Origin: JACQFK01 sp036383955 | Lineage (GTDB): Bacteria; Planctomycetota; MHYJ01; JACPRB01 | NCBI GenBank assembly: GCA_036383955.1 | Contig: DASVNH010000116.1 | Coordinates: 1 to 64,000, forward strand | Direction: 5' to 3' | Length of the DNA: 64,000 bases | In this document: one piece after another, positions 31,264 through 40,500 of the stretch | Numbering within the stretch: the stretch's first letter is position 1 | Layout: every line of letters starts with the position of its first letter | Position numbers and translations under genes: made by a program | The notes under the pieces: model-generated | What the model was told of the DNA's origin: nothing | Databases searched by the model: none | Seen by the model: the letters and a program-made list of their open reading frames with translations, nothing else

Positions 31264-32628
31264 TCAAAACTGGAAGTAGATGAAGGCCTGGTTTCCCGAC
31301 TGCGCCACGATGGCCAGGTACGCGACCATGGCGCAGGCCGCCGCCACCTGCACGGGGGCCCACTCGACGACCTTCCGCGCCTTGGAGCTTTCCGCGAGGA
31401 ACTGCCAGGCCCAGACGGCGCCGATCATGGCCAGCATCATCGCCGGCATCCCGGACCGGCCCCAGGGGGCCGTGAACATCCGGGAGATCACGAGCCAGGC
31501 GTCGCCCACGGAGGCCGCGCGGAAGAAGACCCAGCAGAGGCAGACGAAGACGAAGACGGCGGCCTGCTTGAGGACGCGCGGCACGCGGTCGCGGTAGAAG
31601 GCCGTCAGCTCCAGCTCGCGGGTAACCACGCGGCCGATCGCGTGCAGGGCGCCCCAGATCACGAACGTCCAGGCGGCTCCGTGCCAGATGCCCGAGATGA
31701 GCATGGTGATGACCATGTTACGGTAGGTCATCCACTTGCCGCCGCGGTTGCCGCCGAGCGGGAAATAGACGTAGTCCTTGAACCAGGTCGAGAGGCTGAT
31801 GTGCCAGCGGCCCCAGAAGTCGCCCAGGCCGGTGGCCACGTAAGGATTGTTGAAATTGAGCATGAAGCGGAAGCCCATCATGCGGCCCACGCCGCGGGCC
31901 ATGTCCGTGTAGCCCGAGAAGTCGAAGTAGATCTGCCAGGCGAACGCGATCGTCCCGAGCACGAGCGCGGAGGCCGGCTGCTCCCCGGGAGACGCATAGA
32001 CCTGGTCCACGTAGGGGCCGAGGTAGTCCGCGAGGGCGATCTTCTTGAAGAGCCCGACCAGGAAGTGGCTCAGGCCCTCCGTGAGGTCGTCCTTCGTGAT
32101 CGTCGGCGCCTTCTGGAGCTGCGGCAGCAGGTTGCTCGCCCGCTCGATCGGGCCGGCCACGAGCTGGGGGAAGAGCGATACGAACGCGGCGAAGCGGATC
32201 AGGCTCTTCTCGACCGGAATGTCGCCGCGATAGACGTCGATCGTGTAGCTCATCGACTGGAACGTGAAGAACGAGATGCCCACCGGCAGGGCCAGCTGGG
32301 CCACCGGCAGGGGGATCCCGATCGCCGCCAGGTTCTGGGCGGCGAAGCCCCAGTACTTGTAGAAGCCGAGGAGGCCGAGGTTGCTGACGAGGCTGAGCGT
32401 GATCCAGAGCTTCTTGCGCGTCCCCTTCCCGATCAGGATCCCCATGTACCAGTCGAAGGCGGTCGTCGCCGCGATGAGGATCAGGTTGAACGGGTCCCAC
32501 CAGCCGTAGAAGACGTACGACCAGATCAGGAGCCAGACGTTCATGACCTGGACGTTCTTCCGGGTCAGCAGGTAGATGGGAAAGACCGCCAGCATGAACA
32601 GGGCGAAGATCCAGGTGTGAAAGAACAT
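31264..32628 (-). CDS. MBOAT-family membrane O-acyltransferase (AlgI-like)
   Basis: A 454-residue polytopic membrane protein with about ten transmembrane helices. The catalytic His is His316 in SGIWHGAAWTF; the segment DFWGRWHISLSTWFKDYVYFPLGGNRGG is the strongly conserved AlgI/DltB/PatA signature, and LPVGISFFTFQSMSY is typical as well. AlgI-type proteins move acyl groups across the inner membrane to an extracellular SGNH partner, encoded next here. It is the first gene of a four-gene minus-strand operon that ends with the FGE-like lipoprotein. Confidence 0.92.
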   Translation of the reverse strand: MFFHTWIFALFMLAVFPIYLLTRKNVQVMNVWLLIWSYVFYGWWDPFNLILIAATTAFDWYMGILIGKGTRKKLWITLSLVSNLGLLGFYKYWGFAAQNLAAIGIPLPVAQLALPVGISFFTFQSMSYTIDVYRGDIPVEKSLIRFAAFVSLFPQLVAGPIERASNLLPQLQKAPTITKDDLTEGLSHFLVGLFKKIALADYLGPYVDQVYASPGEQPASALVLGTIAFAWQIYFDFSGYTDMARGVGRMMGFRFMLNFNNPYVATGLGDFWGRWHISLSTWFKDYVYFPLGGNRGGKWMTYRNMVITMLISGIWHGAAWTFVIWGALHAIGRVVTRELELTAFYRDRVPRVLKQAAVFVFVCLCWVFFRAASVGDAWLVISRMFTAPWGRSGMPAMMLAMIGAVWAWQFLAESSKARKVVEWAPVQVAAACAMVAYLAIVAQSGNQAFIYFQF

Positions 32629-32637
32629 CTAGCGACG

Positions 32638-32668
32638 AGCTCCAAGCGCCAAGCTCCAAGCTCCAAGG
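32638..32668. repeat. Heptamer repeat, CTCCAAG family
   Basis: Four 7-base units (CTCCAAG, CGCCAAG, CTCCAAG, CTCCAAG) lie just upstream of the MBOAT start codon. A further CTCCAAG occurs about 20 bases on. The remainder of the 98-base spacer shows nothing else. Confidence 0.7.
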
Positions 32669-32726
32669 GACGGGCGACGAAGAGCTCCAAGACGCGGGCG
32701 CCAGGACGGAGGCACGGGAGTCATCC

Positions 32727-33551
32727 TCATTTGCCGGGCGCCGCGTTCCGGACGCAGCGGAAGCCCATGGTGTCCGGAGCCAGGCAGGCGTCGGTGAAGC
32801 CGGGGTTCTCGGCCCCGCGGGCGGCGCAGCGGAGCCGCTCCTCGTTCGACGCCCAGGAGCCGCCCCGCAGGACGTAGCGCTCGCCGTCGGCCGGCGGCCC
32901 GCCCTTCGCGTACGCGTCCTTCGCGTAGACGTCGTCGCACCACTCCGCCACGTTCCCGTGCATGTCGTGGAGGCCGAACGCGTTCGGCCGCTTCGTCGCC
33001 ACCGGATGCGTCCGCTTCTCCGCGTTCGCCCCGTACCAGGCGTGGTCCTTCAGGCGCTTCGGGTCCGACCCGTACGTGTAATCCTTCCCGCTCCCCGCCC
33101 GGCAGGCGTACTCCCACTCCGCCTCCGTGGGAAGTCGATAGCCGCTCTTCGTCCGGTCGCACGCGGCCGTCTCCTCGTCGTAGCAGGGCTGCAGGCCCTC
33201 CGCCTTCGAGCGCGTGTTGCAGAACAGCGCCGCCTTGGTCCAGGGCATCAGCTCGACGGGATTCGACGCCCCTTTGAACTTCGAGGGATTCGGCACTTTC
33301 AGGCGGTCGAGCTCCCCCTGCGTCACTTCGGTCCGGTCCATGTAGAAGGCCTCGACCTTCACCATCCGCGTGGGCTTCTCGTCGTCCTTCCCGGTCTCGC
33401 TGCCCATGCGGAACTCGCCGGCGGGGATGAGGAGCATCTCGACGCCCGACTTCGTCGTCATCGGCTTGAGATCCTTCGGCGGCTCCGGCGCGGGGCCGTC
33501 GTCGGGCGGTTCACAGCCGAGCAGGAGCGCGAGCGCCAGCGCGCGCCTCAC
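32727..33551 (-). CDS. FGE-like (SUMF1-type) lipoprotein
   Basis: A 274-residue lipoprotein starting at a GTG that overlaps the propeller gene's stop codon (GTGA); this start gives a short signal RRALALALLLGC with the lipidated Cys near residue 13. The body is a complete FGE-sulfatase-type domain: MLLIPAGEFRMGSE, VTQGELDRLKVPNP, GYRLPTEAEWEYACRAG, NAFGLHDMHGNVAEWCDD and a final GFRCVRN. The two active-site Cys of genuine formylglycine-generating enzymes are absent, so it is more likely a binding or structural domain. The same domain pair occurs fused in the lipoprotein at 26871-28652. Confidence 0.85.
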   Translation of the reverse strand: MRRALALALLLGCEPPDDGPAPEPPKDLKPMTTKSGVEMLLIPAGEFRMGSETGKDDEKPTRMVKVEAFYMDRTEVTQGELDRLKVPNPSKFKGASNPVELMPWTKAALFCNTRSKAEGLQPCYDEETAACDRTKSGYRLPTEAEWEYACRAGSGKDYTYGSDPKRLKDHAWYGANAEKRTHPVATKRPNAFGLHDMHGNVAEWCDDVYAKDAYAKGGPPADGERYVLRGGSWASNEERLRCAARGAENPGFTDACLAPDTMGFRCVRNAAPGK

Positions 33552-34678
33552 TTGACGAAGATCCAATCCGGCTCCTTGAAGGACTTGCCGTCCTTCGTGA
33601 CCAGGGTGAACTTCGACGTCCCGTTCGCGTCGCAGACGCCGATGTTCCAGTCGGGGGCGTCGACGCCCGGGAACTCCGGCAGCAGGCCCTTGAGGTTCTT
33701 GCCCTTTTTCTTGGGGCCGTAGCTGAAGGCGATGTACTTGCCGTCGGGCGACCAGTCGCAGTGGTAGGTCTCGACCGGGTCCTTGCTCTCCATGACGTTG
33801 TGGATGTTCGACGCCTTGGGCGGGGAGACGGAGAAGTCGACGTCCGCCACGCCCACCGCGTAGTCGCCGTGGCCCCAGGCGATCCGCTTGCCGTCGGGGC
33901 TCACGTCGGGCCGGCAGCCGCTGAGCCCCAGGTCGAACACGCCCTCGCCCTCGGCCTCGATCGCGAGGATGTTGTGCTTGAAGCCCATGCCGCCGTGCAC
34001 CGTCGACACGAACCACTTGCCGTCGGGCGTCCAGTTGAGCGTGTAGAGGTGGTGCAGCTTCGCGTTGGGATGGTCGCGCGTCTTGCCGCTCGGGAGGTCG
34101 AAGATCCGCAGGCCCTTGGTCACGAAGTCGGCCATGTTGAAGGCCTCGAACTCCGCGGGCAGGTAGGCGACGGCCGAGCTGTCCGCCTTCCAGCAGGGCT
34201 CGCGCGAGTTGTCGGCGATCTTGCGACGGCCCGAGCCGTCGACGTTCATGAGATACAGGTTCCGGACCTTCGAATCGCCCTTCGTCTCGTCGGCGCAGAA
34301 GACGATCTTGGTGCCGTCGGGCGAGACCTTCGGATAGAGCTCGTCGACCTCCCCCGTCACCGTGAGGTTCACCGGGTTCGAGCCGTCCGCGTTCATCGCG
34401 TAGAGCTCCCAGTTGCCGTCGCGGTTGCTCTCGCAGACGATCCGGTGGCGCACGCTTTTGAGCTCGGCCGCCAGCTCCTGGCCGGCCAGGACGGGATCCT
34501 CCGACGGCGCCGCCAGCACCCACACCAGGCCGGCCAGCAGCCCCGCCGCGGCCAGCGCGATCAGGACGTCGAACCGCCGCTTCGGCGACGCCGTCTCCCC
34601 CCGCTTCGCCCGCGCGAGGATGGCCTCGGGCGCCGGGGCCGGCCTCAGCCGCGCCAGACGCTCTTCCAACTCATCCAT
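33548..34678 (-). CDS. Membrane-anchored TolB-like beta-propeller, probable anti-sigma partner
   Basis: A 376-residue protein: a 35-residue charged cytoplasmic start (MDELEERLARLRP), one transmembrane helix (about 36-56), then a PD40/WD40-like propeller with repeats such as NRDGNWELYAMNADGSNP, YPKVSPDGTKIVFC and CDWSPDGKYIAFSY. It overlaps the ECF sigma gene by eight bases upstream and the FGE-like lipoprotein gene by four bases downstream. In this position the short cytoplasmic segment is a plausible anti-sigma element and the propeller a periplasmic sensor, although no zinc-binding motif is present. Confidence 0.75.
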   Translation of the reverse strand: MDELEERLARLRPAPAPEAILARAKRGETASPKRRFDVLIALAAAGLLAGLVWVLAAPSEDPVLAGQELAAELKSVRHRIVCESNRDGNWELYAMNADGSNPVNLTVTGEVDELYPKVSPDGTKIVFCADETKGDSKVRNLYLMNVDGSGRRKIADNSREPCWKADSSAVAYLPAEFEAFNMADFVTKGLRIFDLPSGKTRDHPNAKLHHLYTLNWTPDGKWFVSTVHGGMGFKHNILAIEAEGEGVFDLGLSGCRPDVSPDGKRIAWGHGDYAVGVADVDFSVSPPKASNIHNVMESKDPVETYHCDWSPDGKYIAFSYGPKKKGKNLKGLLPEFPGVDAPDWNIGVCDANGTSKFTLVTKDGKSFKEPDWIFVK

Positions 34679-35180
34679 GGCGTTCTCCCAGGACTTCCTT
34701 CAACGCGGCCAGGCCGCGGTAGTACCGATGCTCGAACGTCTTCTCGGAGACCCCCGTCACGGCCGCCGCGTCCGGAAACGAAAGGTCGCTCCAGATCTTC
34801 AGGACCACCGCCTCGCGCTCCTCCGTCGGGATCGCGCGCAGGGCCGCTTCCGCCCGACGTCCGAAGTCCGCCCGCTCGGCCTCTTCCACGGGGTCGGCGG
34901 GCTCGGCGAAGTAGGGAGTCGACGCCTTCCGCGCCAGCCGCCGCGAACGCAGCGCGTTGAGGGCCTCGTTCCGGACCGCCCGGAAGAGATAGCCGCGGTC
35001 GGACGCGATCTCCTCCGGCGGCCCCGAGGCGATGAGGCGGACGAAGACGTTCTGGAGGACGTCCTCCGCCGCCGCCCGGTCGGACAGCAGGGAGGCGGCA
35101 TAGAGGAGGAGCCGGTCGGCGTGCCGGCGCCAGAGCTGCTCGCAGCGGTCGACGTCCATCCAAGCGGGGGCCAGGAGCAT
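34671..35180 (-). CDS. ECF-type RNA polymerase sigma factor
   Basis: A 169-residue sigma factor with region 2 (HADRLLLYAASLLSDRAAAEDVLQNVFVRLI) and region 4 (IPTEEREAVVLKIWSDLSFPDAAAVTGVSEKTFEHRYYRGLAALKEVL). It has no other domains. An internal ATG at 35159 gives the more usual ECF length; no ribosome-binding site decides between them. It leads an overlapping three-gene unit with the membrane propeller and the FGE-like lipoprotein, so it is likely controlled by the former. The AxVxGVSExTxxxRxxRGxxxL segment is the DNA-binding helix-turn-helix. Confidence 0.88.
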   Translation of the reverse strand: MLLAPAWMDVDRCEQLWRRHADRLLLYAASLLSDRAAAEDVLQNVFVRLIASGPPEEIASDRGYLFRAVRNEALNALRSRRLARKASTPYFAEPADPVEEAERADFGRRAEAALRAIPTEEREAVVLKIWSDLSFPDAAAVTGVSEKTFEHRYYRGLAALKEVLGERHG

Positions 35181-35225
35181 GCCCCCTGTGACACCCGAGG
35201 GCCCCCGACCTCCCCGGGAATTGTA

Positions 35226-35262
35226 CGTGTTAACGAAATGACGCGGTCATTTCGTTAACATG
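35226..35262. repeat. GTTAACG palindrome, copy 3
   Basis: Perfect 15-bp arms (TGTTAACGAAATGAC and its complement) around GCG, extended by a wobble and one more pair. It lies in the divergent spacer between the sigma factor and PQQ-type genes, eight bases before the latter's start codon, so it could influence initiation there. Confidence 0.8.
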
Positions 35263-35269
35263 AACGCGC

Positions 35270-36406
35270 ATGGTTCTCGCGCTCCTTCTGGCCCTCCAGA
35301 CGGACTGGCCGCGCTGGCGCGGGGCCGACGGGTCGGGAGTCTCCCCGGAAGCCCTGAAGGCCGAGGCCCTGGCCCGGCCGAAGCTCCTCTTCCGGGCCCA
35401 GCTGGGCGAGGGGCTCTCCTCCGTCTCGATCGTGGCCGGCAAGCTCTATACCCTCGGCAACCAGGGCGGGCAGGACGTCGTGTCCTGCCTCGACGCGAAG
35501 ACCGGCAAGCCCGTCTGGCGCTTCCCCTACAAGTGCCCCGCCGGCAACTTCAACGGCCCGCGCGCCACCCCCACCGTTCACGGGGGGCTCGTCTACACCC
35601 TCAGCCGCAACGGCCAGGCCTTCGCCCTCGACGCCGTCACGGGCGAGCCCAAATGGCAGGCGGACCTCGCGAAGCTCTACGGGGCCAAGACCGGCGACTA
35701 CGGCATCACCGGCTCGCCTCTCGTCCTCGGCGACGCGCTCGTCTTCAACGCCTGCGCGAAGGGCGTCGCCCTGAACCGGACCAGCGGCGAGAAGCTCTGG
35801 GCGAGCGCCGCCGGCACGAGCGGCTTCGCGTCGCCGGTGGCGGTCGACGGCTCCGTCGCCCTCTTCACGGCCTCCTCCCTTTCGATCCTCGACCCCGCCA
35901 CGGGCCGCGAGCTCTCCGCCTTCGCCTGGCAGACCTCCTTCGACGCGAACGCGGCCGACCCCGTCCTCTTCGACGGCAAGCTCTTCATCACGTCCGGCTG
36001 GGACAAGGGCTGCGCCCTGCTCAAGCTCGAGAACCAGCGCCTCAGCTCCCTCTGGCAGAACACGGAGATCCGGAGCCAGATCGCGTCGCCGGTCCACCTC
36101 GACGGCCGCCTGTTCGGCATCGACGACAACACCCCCAACGGCCAGCTCAAGTGCCTCGACGCGAAGACCGGCAAGCCCCTCTGGTCCCGCAAGGGCGGCT
36201 TCGGCAACCTGCTCGCCGCCGGCGGCAAGCTGCTCTCCATCGACCGGACCGGCCTCCTCGTCGTCGTCGACGCCGACGGGAAGGACGTCGCCAAAGCCCA
36301 GGTCCTCGGCCGCGCCGCGAAGAACTGGACCGCGCCGGTGCTCTGCGACGGCCTGCTCTACTGCCGGGACGGCGAGGGGCTGCTGGTCTGCCTCGACCTC
36401 CGATGA
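35270..36406 (+). CDS. PQQ-type beta-propeller protein, secreted
   Basis: A 378-residue protein with short signal MVLALLLALQ and then WPRWRGADGSGVS, the hallmark start of planctomycete outer-membrane-assembly-like PQQ propellers. Propeller repeats include CLDAKTGKPVWRF, ALDAVTGEPKWQ, LNRTSGEKLWAS and CLDAKTGKPLWSR. No quinoprotein catalytic Asp or Cys pair is recognised, so a binding or scaffold function (as in BamB) is as likely as an enzyme. The ATG of the next gene overlaps its stop (ATGA). The start lies eight bases after a GTTAACG palindrome. Confidence 0.85.
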   Translation: MVLALLLALQTDWPRWRGADGSGVSPEALKAEALARPKLLFRAQLGEGLSSVSIVAGKLYTLGNQGGQDVVSCLDAKTGKPVWRFPYKCPAGNFNGPRATPTVHGGLVYTLSRNGQAFALDAVTGEPKWQADLAKLYGAKTGDYGITGSPLVLGDALVFNACAKGVALNRTSGEKLWASAAGTSGFASPVAVDGSVALFTASSLSILDPATGRELSAFAWQTSFDANAADPVLFDGKLFITSGWDKGCALLKLENQRLSSLWQNTEIRSQIASPVHLDGRLFGIDDNTPNGQLKCLDAKTGKPLWSRKGGFGNLLAAGGKLLSIDRTGLLVVVDADGKDVAKAQVLGRAAKNWTAPVLCDGLLYCRDGEGLLVCLDLR

Positions 36407-36852
36407 TCTACCTCGTCAAGGCGAACGGCGATCTGATATCGCCCTGCGCCTGCGTGTCGACGCCCATCGCCGCGCCGGGCCAGAAGGACTGCCCCTGGTG
36501 CGGCTGCGGCTGGCTCTTCGTCTGCTCCGCCTGCCGGAAGACGTTCACGTTCGCGCGGGCGGAGGAGGTCGACGCCACCTGGGAGGAGCTCGCCCGCCGC
36601 GACGGGCGAGGGGACGTCGAGGAATGGGTCGAGTTCATGAAGATCCTGCAGAAGGACCTCCGGCCGGGCGCGCTCTACGTCTACCTGGACGGCTGGGTCT
36701 TCCGGACGGACCAGAAGGACCTGCGCTTCGACGGCTGGCACGCGAAGCACGACTTCGCGCGGGCGCCGCAGGTCGTCGGGCGCGAGCTCATCGACCGGAC
36801 GATCGGCACCCGCGCGTACTGGGACGAGCGGCGGGTGCTGACCGAACAATAA
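36403..36852 (+). CDS. Small zinc-ribbon protein, unknown function
   Basis: A 149-residue cytoplasmic protein. Residues 15-44 hold seven Cys (15, 17, 30, 33, 35, 41, 44) in a CxC...CPWCGCG...CSAC arrangement that should bind one or two zinc ions. The remainder is a mixed domain with aromatic strands (LRPGALYVYLDGWVFRT) and a HAKHDF segment. No known family is recognised. It is translationally coupled to the secreted propeller, yet has no signal peptide, so the functional relation is unclear. Confidence 0.65.
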   Translation: MIYLVKANGDLISPCACVSTPIAAPGQKDCPWCGCGWLFVCSACRKTFTFARAEEVDATWEELARRDGRGDVEEWVEFMKILQKDLRPGALYVYLDGWVFRTDQKDLRFDGWHAKHDFARAPQVVGRELIDRTIGTRAYWDERRVLTEQ

Positions 36853-36880
36853 CCCTTCGACTCGCTCCGCTCGCTCAGGG
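36853..36880. repeat. CCCTTCGAC...GCTCAGGG palindrome, intergenic copy
   Basis: CCCTTCGACTCGCTCC then GCTCGCTCAGGG: an expanded loop version of the element found in four signal-peptide regions. This is the only intergenic copy seen, in the convergent spacer before the DUF1080 gene. Confidence 0.75.
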
Positions 36881-36907
36881 TGAGCCGAGCGGACGCGCTC
36901 GGCTCAC
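36880..36907. terminator. Hairpin at convergent gene ends, possible terminator
   Basis: GTGAGCCGAGC (36880-36890) and its exact complement (36897-36907) enclose a six-base loop. The right arm includes the DUF1080 stop codon. No U-tract follows, so Rho-independent termination is only a possibility. Confidence 0.4.
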
Positions 36908-37476
36908 TCGGCTTTCAGCGGAGTGACCTTGATGTTCTTGAACTGGAAGCGGACGTTTTCGCCCTGCAGGCCGATGTAGCCTTCGCGGGGCGAGGCCAGC
37001 TCGATGCTCCAGGCCTCCTTGCCGTTGAAGGTGAGCTTGGCGGAGCGGCCCTGGACGCGGAGCACGAACGTGTTCCACTCGCCGGGCTTGTGGAGGCCGG
37101 CCGGCACCGTCGCGTCCTTGAGGCCGGCGCCCTCGCCTTCCTTGCCCTTGAGCAGATTGACCTGGGCGCAGGTCCGCGGCCAGGGCTCGCCTTTCTCCAG
37201 GGCGTGGAACAGGATGCCGCTGTCGTACTTCTCCGCCGTCGTCTTCCAGTCCACGGTCAGCTCGAAGTCCTTGTACATCTTCTCCGTGCGGAGCCAGCCG
37301 TTGCCCGCGCCGGCCGTGATGCAGCCGTCCTCGACGGTCCACACCGTCTTGTTCACGGCCACCCAGCCCGTGAGGTCCTTCCCGTTGAACAGCTCGATCG
37401 GGCCGTCCTTGTCCTGAGCGAGGGCCGACAGGCCCGCGTCGAAGGACTGGAGGGCGAGGAGCAGCAGAAGGGACAT
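36904..37476 (-). CDS. DUF1080 (3-keto-disaccharide hydrolase-like) secreted protein
   Basis: A 190-residue protein of the DUF1080/PF06439 family, concanavalin-like beta-sandwich proteins abundant in Planctomycetes and linked to glycoside 3-oxidation pathways. LFNGKDLTGWVAVN, WTVEDGCITA, DFELTVDWK, GWNTFVLRV-like PGEWNTFVLRVQG and GYIGLQGENVRFQFKNIKV are diagnostic. I use the ATG at 37476 rather than the one two codons upstream because AGGAG (37483-37487) is spaced six bases from it, while it directly abuts the other. The signal MSLLLLLALQ is short and uncharged. Transcribed divergently from the giant propeller gene. Confidence 0.85.
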   Translation of the reverse strand: MSLLLLLALQSFDAGLSALAQDKDGPIELFNGKDLTGWVAVNKTVWTVEDGCITAGAGNGWLRTEKMYKDFELTVDWKTTAEKYDSGILFHALEKGEPWPRTCAQVNLLKGKEGEGAGLKDATVPAGLHKPGEWNTFVLRVQGRSAKLTFNGKEAWSIELASPREGYIGLQGENVRFQFKNIKVTPLKAE

Positions 37477-37482
37477 GGTCAT

Positions 37483-37487
37483 CTCCT
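37483..37487 (-). promoter_or_regulatory. Ribosome-binding site deciding the DUF1080 start
   Basis: AGGAG on the minus strand lies six bases from the ATG at 37476 and zero bases from the ATG at 37482, favouring the former. Confidence 0.6.
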
Positions 37488-37588
37488 GTTCAGTCGACGT
37501 CCTCTTTTACGCCCCGGACGGCCACGGTGGCAACGGAAAAGCGGCGATTTTGAGAGCTGCTTTTCGCGAAGGAAGACATTATCTCTCC

Positions 37589-40500
37589 ATGACTCTGATG
37601 CTCTGTCTCCTGATGTCCCAGGGAACCCCCGTCCGGGCCGACGACCTGGACGCGCTGGTCGAGTGGGTCGACGGCGCCGCGCGGCCGCGCAAGGAAAGCC
37701 CGCGCCACGTGCTCTGGACCCAGACCAGCGCCCCGGAGTGGAACGGCCTGCGCTTCGGTGACTCCAAGGCGGCCGGCCTCCGGCACCTCAAGGCGACCTT
37801 CAAGAAGGACCTCGAGGCCGGCAGCCTGCTCGTCCAGGGCGGCGGCCGCGCGAGCGCCCTCAAACCGGGCGCGGCGGGCGATCCGGCGGACGAAGCCCAG
37901 TGGATCCCCGGGCAGCGCCTCGGCGGCGAGGCGGCCGTCGGCAAGGAATACGCCCTCTGGACGTTCCCGCCGGGGACGTCGACCCGCGCCCTCCGCTTCA
38001 GCCAGACGAGCGCCTCGAGCGAGAAGGACTACGCCGGCTGGCTCGGCGGCGCGTGGCTCCTGCCCGGCCGCTATGCCGACCTCGCCCGCGCCGCGGCCCC
38101 GAGCTCCCGCGCCAACGACCACCATGCCGCCAAGCTCGTCAACGGCCGCCACGACGACTGGGGCCCCTGGGACAACACGACCGAAGCGATGACGTCCGTC
38201 GCCGAGCGCCCCGAATGGATCCTGCTCGCGTGGCCCGCCGAGGTCCGGCTCTCCGGCCTCTGCGCCCTCGGCGCGGGCTTCGGCGACGGCGAGGTCGCGG
38301 CCTACACGGGGCCGGCCGATCGACATCCCCGGGAAGCCGCCGACGGCGACTGGACGTCGATCCGGACCTTCACCGGCTTCAAGAGCCAGTACCCGCGCAC
38401 GATGAGCCCGAACTGGATCGACTTCGGCCGCGAGGTGAAGACCCGGGCCGTCCGCCTCCGGCTGACGAAAGTCACCTCCGAAGACCACCCCCACATGAAG
38501 GGCAACACCAAGGACGGCACGCGCGTCTGGCTGCACGAGCTGCTCGCGCTCTCGCCGCTCGGCGACGCGGCCCTCGCCTCCGCCGCCGTGAAGGCGCCCG
38601 AGGCGGAGCATCCGCCGATCCCCGTGAAGTTCACGCTGCCCGAGCCCGGCTTCGTCACGCTCGTGATCGAGGACGCCGAGGGCCGCCGCGTGCGCAACCT
38701 GGTCAGCGAGACGCCCTTCCCCGCCGGCGAGAACACGGCCTGGTGGGACGGGCTCGACGACCTGGGCCGCGACCGCGGCGCCGCCGGCCACGCGATCTAC
38801 CACATTCCCGGGCAGGCCGTCGCGCCCGGCGCCTATCGCGTGCGCGGCCTGCGCCGCGGCGGGATCGACCTGCTCTACGAGATGTCCGTCTACAACTCGG
38901 GCCACCCGGCCTGGGCCACCGCCGACCGCTCCGGCGGCTGGCTCGCCGACCACAGCCCGCCGAGCGACGTCCTCTTCGTGCCCACCGACGCGGGCCCGCA
39001 GATCTGGATCGCGAGCCACGTCGCCGAGGGCGGCGACGGCCTGGTCATGATCGACCTCGACGGCAAGAAAGTCGGCGCGATCCGCTGGCTCGGCGGCAAC
39101 TGGACCGGCGCGTCCCACCTCGCGCGCGACGGCAAGCAGGTCTACACCGCCGCCGGCTGGGAGCAGGACAAGGACAAGAAGAAGGGCGACATCCGCCTGA
39201 TGAAGATCGACGCCAAGGGCGGCGCGAAACGGGTGGTCGCCTTCCCGCTCGACGACCGCAAGGACGCGGAGGTCGGCGGGCTCGCCGTCCGCGACGGCCT
39301 CCTCGCCGTCTCGCTGCCGAAGCGGAACGAGGTCGCCCTGGTGGACGTCGCCGCCGAGAAGATTCTCGGCGTGAACCAGGTGGAGGACCCGAAGGGCCTC
39401 GCCTTCGAGAAGGGCGCCCTGCTGGCGATCAGCGGGAAGAAGGTCGTCCGCTACGCGATCGAAGGCGGCTCGCTCGTGAAGCCGAAGGACGTCGTCGCCC
39501 TCCAGGAGCCGAGCGGGATCGCGCTCGACGCCGAAGGCCGCCTCTACGTGTCGGACCGGGGGACGTCGCACCAGGTCCACGTCTTCACGCCGGACGGCAA
39601 GCCGCTGCGGACGATCGGCACGGCGGGCGCGCCCGCGCTGGGCGCGTACGACCCGTCGCGCATGACCGAGCCGTCGGGGCTGACGGTGGCGCCGGACGGC
39701 ACGGTCTGGGTGGCCGAGCACAGCTACCAGCCCAAGCGGATCAGCGCGTGGAGCGACAAGCTCGTGAAGGCCTTCTACGGGCCGCCCGAGTACGGCGGCG
39801 GCGGGCAGATCGACCCGAAGGACAAGACGCGGTTCTACTACAACGGCATGGAGTTCAAGCTCGACTGGGAGAAGGGCACGAACACGCTCGTCGGCGTCTT
39901 CTACCGGCCGGGGGCGGACGGCTTCGCCCACCCCAAGGGCCACCACGCCGACGGCCCGCCGCAGCAGGCGATCTACGCGAACGGCAAGCAGTACATGAGC
40001 AACAGCTTCAACTCGAACCCGACCAACGGGACGTCGATGGTCTTCCTCTGGGAGCTCCAGGGCGGCCGCGCGAAGCCCGTGGCGGCCGTCGGGCAGACCA
40101 GCCACTGGGACCGTTTCAAGCCGTCGAAGGAATCGACGACCTTCGCCTGGAACGACCGGAACGGCGACGGGAAGGCGACGGACGACGAGATCGCGACGAA
40201 GCCGGGCCGGGCGGGCGGGCTGGTCGTCCACGACGACCTGTCGATCGTGAGCTCCCAGGGCTGGCGGCTGGCGTACCCCTACGATCTCGCGAAGGCGGAA
40301 AAGGTCGTCGAGGGCACGCAGCCCGGCCTTTCGTCGGGCGGCGACCAGGCGATGACGGCCGGCGACGGCTGGACGATCCTGACGATCGGTCCGAAGCCGT
40401 TCGGGGCGGACTCGCTGGCCGGCGTGAAGGACGGCAAGCCGCTGTGGAGCTACCCGAGCCTCTGGCCGGGCCTGCACGCGTCGCACAACGCGCCGCTGCC

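Noticed and set aside
32727..33551. Annotating the FGE-like lipoprotein as an active formylglycine-generating (sulfatase-maturing) enzyme.
   Set aside because: The paired active-site Cys near the C-terminus are missing, and the protein is exported, unlike bacterial FGE.
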